From the NCBI GenBank assembly GCA_003694975.1, contig RFJH01000116.1, forward strand, positions 1 through 7,917: a stretch of 7,917 bases of DNA, given 5' to 3'. This stretch comes from Anaerolineae bacterium. GTDB taxonomy: Bacteria; Chloroflexota; Anaerolineae; Anaerolineales; Villigracilaceae. The position numbers and the translations under genes were made by a program. Every line of letters begins with the position of its first letter. The first letter of the stretch is position 1. The notes beneath the pieces are model-generated. The model had not been told where the DNA came from. It did no database searches and saw only the letters and a list, made by a program, of their open reading frames with translations. Below are positions 5,679-7,917 of this stretch, piece after piece.

Positions 5679-6347
5679 ATGTCTGCAAAAAGAACCTGGA
5701 GTGTGTTGCTCATCCTGTCCCTGGCATTCCTGACGGCCTGCGGAGGCGCGGAGACTCCCCAGCCAACTCCCTTTGACCCCGTGGCCATCTTCACCTCAGC
5801 AGCCCAAACGGTGGCCGTCCAACTGACCGAGACGGCACGTTTCTTCACCCCTACTCCACCTCCAACCGCGACCGAGACCCCCGCGCCTGTCACGCCGGGC
5901 ACTCCGGTGACTCCTCCCCCTGCGCTGGGCACTCCACCCACCGTCGGCGCCTTTACCCCTTTTGCCTCCCCCACGCCGCTTCAACCCACCGTCTCTGGGC
6001 CGTTGTGCGATGATTTCGTGTGGATCGCCGATATCGGTGTCCAGGATGGTGACGTGATGAAGCCTGGTCAGGACTTCAAGAAAATCTGGCGCGTGCGCAA
6101 CACTGGCGTCTGCACCTGGGATGAGGGTTACGTGTTGAAATATCTGGGCGGTTCTCTTGACGGGTACTCCTACAAAATCACGGCGAAAAAGGATTTCCTG
6201 GCGCCCGGCGAAGTAAAAGATTACGGCGTCAACCTGACCGCTCCCTTGAAAGAAGGGGAGTACACCGATTGCTGGCAATGGGTGAACGATCGCGGCGTCC
6301 CCTTTGGTCCTTATCTCTTGTGCGCCACGATCAAAGTGCAAAAGTAA
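5679..6347 (+). CDS. Lipoprotein with NBR1-type Ig-like domain (copy A)
   Basis: A 222-residue predicted lipoprotein. The basic N-terminus (K4, R5) and hydrophobic core lead to lipobox L18-T-A-C21. Next come a small patch of form P-T-P-x5-A-x-x-T-S-A-A-Q-T-V (about 29-53) and a Pro/Thr linker (54-108). The C-terminal domain (110-222) matches the Ig-like domain of NBR1: I-A-D-I, D-G-x-V-M-K-P-G-Q-D-F-K-K-I-W, R-N-T-G-V-C-T-W, then A-P-G-E-V and E-G-E-Y. Cys110 and Cys145 could pair, and so could Cys198 and Cys215. In other proteins this domain is a binding or scaffold module; its ligand here is unknown. GGAGG at 5667-5671, 7 bases before the ATG, fixes the start; an upstream in-frame ATG at 5571 would bury the signal peptide and is rejected. 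A paralogue follows 43 bp later. Confidence 0.88.
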   Translation: MSAKRTWSVLLILSLAFLTACGGAETPQPTPFDPVAIFTSAAQTVAVQLTETARFFTPTPPPTATETPAPVTPGTPVTPPPALGTPPTVGAFTPFASPTPLQPTVSGPLCDDFVWIADIGVQDGDVMKPGQDFKKIWRVRNTGVCTWDEGYVLKYLGGSLDGYSYKITAKKDFLAPGEVKDYGVNLTAPLKEGEYTDCWQWVNDRGVPFGPYLLCATIKVQK

Positions 6348-6390
6348 AGCCATTGCGCTCGTTGGGGTGAGATTATCAGGAGGAATGACC

Positions 6391-7014
6391 ATGCACAAGC
6401 GATTACTCCCTGTCCTCCTCGCCGGGGTTATGCTCCTCGGCGCGTGCAACCTGAACGCGTCGATGCCCACGCCCACGGTGGACGTCTATGCCCTCTACAC
6501 TGCCGCCGCGGAGACCCTCGTTGCCTCGCTGACGCAGACCGCTGCCGTTTCCCCCACGCCTTTGCCGACCACCACTGCCACCGAGGCCACAGCCGCTGTT
6601 TCTACCGAAGCCGCCCTCTCCACTGCTACCCTTCCACCGCTCACCCCCATTGCTATTGAGGTCACCCCTACTACTCCCCCTTGTGATGCAGCCGATTACA
6701 TCGCCGACGTGAACATTCCCGATGGCACCGTCATGTCGCCGGGGCAAGACTTTGTTAAAACCTGGCTGATCAAAAACATCGGCTCGTGTCCCTGGGGAGC
6801 GGGATACCAGGTCGTCTACGCCCAATACGCCGTTCGCATGGACGGTCAACCTTTGCCGTTCAACACGCCGGTCAATCCGGGAGACCAGGTGGAGATCTCT
6901 GTCCAATTCAAGGCCCCCGCCAAAGCGGGAGAATACCTCAGCGCCTGGCGCATGGCCAACGCACTTGGGCAGCCCTTCGGCGAAATTTTCTACGTCAAAA
7001 TCGTGGTCAAATGA
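6391..7014 (+). CDS. Lipoprotein with NBR1-type Ig-like domain (copy B)
   Basis: A 207-residue predicted lipoprotein, paralogous to the one before it. Residues K3-R4, a hydrophobic run and lipobox L16-G-A-C19 form the signal peptide. The patch V-Y-A-L-Y-T-A-A-A-E-T-L (about 32-43) and the Thr/Ala/Pro linker to about 96 match the layout of copy A. The Ig-like domain (98-207) repeats I-A-D-V, D-G-T-V-M-S-P-G-Q-D-F, K-T-W, K-N-I-G-S-C-P-W and A-G-E-Y. Cys98 and Cys133 are 35 residues apart, as in copy A, but the second cysteine pair of copy A is absent. AGGAGG at 6378-6383 is 7 bases from the ATG at 6391; ATG 6385 is in frame but too close to that site. The two genes are probably cotranscribed. 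Ligand and role are unknown. Confidence 0.88.
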   Translation: MHKRLLPVLLAGVMLLGACNLNASMPTPTVDVYALYTAAAETLVASLTQTAAVSPTPLPTTTATEATAAVSTEAALSTATLPPLTPIAIEVTPTTPPCDAADYIADVNIPDGTVMSPGQDFVKTWLIKNIGSCPWGAGYQVVYAQYAVRMDGQPLPFNTPVNPGDQVEISVQFKAPAKAGEYLSAWRMANALGQPFGEIFYVKIVVK

Positions 7015-7027
7015 CGGAACGGCTATC

Positions 7028-7917
7028 GTGGCTACATCCCTGAAAGAGGAAATTCTGGCCGAAGCCCATCGCCTGGGATTCGCCCTGGCGGGAGTGACCA
7101 CCCCCGATCCACCTCCGCACATCACCACCTTTGAGCGCTGGCTGGAGGCCAACAGGCATGGCGACATGGCATACCTGGCCGAAGCACGCGCCCGTGCCCG
7201 TCGCGCCGACCCACGACGCATCTTACCCGAATGCCGTTCTATCCTCGTCCTCGCTATCTCCTATCCCAACCCGCTCACCGCTCCACAGCCCCAGGGGCAG
7301 CCTCCTCATGGACGCGTCGCCGCGTACGCCTGGGGCGAAGATTATCACCTTGTCTTGCCTGAACGGCTCAAGTCGCTCGTCGCCTTCATTGAGCACCGGA
7401 TTGGGCACCCTGTTCCCAACCGCTGGTATACGGATACCGGCCCCATCCTGGAACGTGACCTGGCCCAGCGCGCCGGCCTGGGCTGGATTGGAAAAAACAC
7501 CTGCCTGATTCACCCCCGCATCGGCTCTTACTTCTTTCTGGCCGAAGTCCTCCTGGGCATCGAACTCGAACCCGACCCTCCCTTTCACGCAGATCGCTGC
7601 GGGAGATGCACGCGCTGTATCGAAGCCTGCCCCACGCAAGCCATTCTCCCCGACCGCACCCTGGATGCCCGTCGTTGCATTTCCTATCTAACCATCGAGA
7701 GAAAAACCGAAATCCCCACCGACCTGCGCTCTTTGCTCGGCGAGTGGGTCTTCGGTTGTGACATATGCCAGATGGTTTGCCCCTGGAATCGCTTTGCGCC
7801 TCCTCAGGGCGATGCGGCCTTTGCGCCTCGTCCGGGTGTGCCACGCCCTTCCCTGATTGAAGAACTCGCCCTTACGCCGGAGTCCTTCAATCGCAAATTC
7901 AGGCACAGTCCGCTCAA
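7028..7917 (+). CDS. queG: Epoxyqueuosine reductase QueG, 5' part (runs off the window)
   Basis: The first 296 codons of the cobalamin- and [4Fe-4S]-dependent reductase that converts epoxyqueuosine to queuosine in tRNA, the last step of the pathway. Family signatures are clear: D136-T-G-P-I-L-E-R (with the probable catalytic Asp) and G-L-G-W-I-G-K-N-T. The first iron-sulfur motif is C191-x2-C194-x2-C197-x3-C201-P. Cys217 is followed by I-S-Y-L-T-I-E, and the second motif is G-C244-x2-C247-x3-C251-P-W-N. The frame is open to base 7917, ending in F-N-R-K-F-R-H-S-P-L; full-length proteins have roughly 310-380 residues or more, so the C-terminus is missing. I chose GTG at 7028 because the encoded start aligns with the family N-terminus (L-K-E-E-I-L-A-E-A-H-R-L-G-F) and no in-frame ATG precedes it. 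The ribosome site is weak (GGA at 7016-7018). It starts 13 bp after the lipoprotein stop, so it is probably in the same transcript. Confidence 0.95.
   Translation, partial: MATSLKEEILAEAHRLGFALAGVTTPDPPPHITTFERWLEANRHGDMAYLAEARARARRADPRRILPECRSILVLAISYPNPLTAPQPQGQPPHGRVAAYAWGEDYHLVLPERLKSLVAFIEHRIGHPVPNRWYTDTGPILERDLAQRAGLGWIGKNTCLIHPRIGSYFFLAEVLLGIELEPDPPFHADRCGRCTRCIEACPTQAILPDRTLDARRCISYLTIERKTEIPTDLRSLLGEWVFGCDICQMVCPWNRFAPPQGDAAFAPRPGVPRPSLIEELALTPESFNRKFRHSPL

Noticed and set aside
6304..6390. Upstream start of the second lipoprotein overlapping the first
   Set aside because: It would place 29 residues before the signal peptide; AGGAGG at 6378-6383 points to the ATG at 6391.

Overview
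The window looks like a chromosomal segment from a GC-rich member of the Chloroflexota, most likely Anaerolineae or a close relative. The best lineage clues are the secreted proteins. Two lipoproteins carry an N-terminal A-x-T-(A/S)-A-A-x-T-(V/L) patch, a Pro/Thr-rich linker and one NBR1-type Ig-like domain, and a third membrane protein ends in a Pro/Thr linker plus a bacterial SH3 domain. This style is common in that phylum. The assignment is inference from protein style, not from a marker gene.

Layout. (1) 4-608, minus strand: a copper-response unit with a consensus sigma70-type promoter, a GC-tract operator, csoR (Cu-sensing repressor) and a CopZ-like metallochaperone. A CopA-type ATPase may follow beyond the left edge. 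(2) 679-4121, plus strand: a divergent run starting with an apparently leaderless gene for a small HAD protein resembling the phosphorylation domain of P-type ATPases. It overlaps by ATGA a gene for a seven-helix DUF389 membrane protein with an SH3b tail. After 96 bp containing a hairpin comes an alpha-D-phosphohexomutase. (3) 4122-4286: a convergent intergenic region with two hairpins but no U-tract. (4) 4287-5495, minus strand: an alpha-oxoamine synthase (glycine C-acetyltransferase / AONS / SPT superfamily). (5) 5615-7917, plus strand: a divergent promoter followed by two tandem paralogous NBR1-Ig lipoproteins and, 13 bp later, the first 296 codons of queG, which runs off the right edge.

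Functionally the window holds copper homeostasis, sugar-phosphate interconversion, an acyl-CoA/amino-acid condensing enzyme, cell-surface proteins and tRNA queuosine maturation. Only csoR-copZ forms an obvious pathway unit. The least understood parts are the translationally coupled HAD/DUF389-SH3b pair and the tandem Ig lipoproteins. I found no rRNA, tRNA, CRISPR array, insertion sequence or phage gene. I see no clearly new system; the HAD/DUF389 pair is the best candidate for one.
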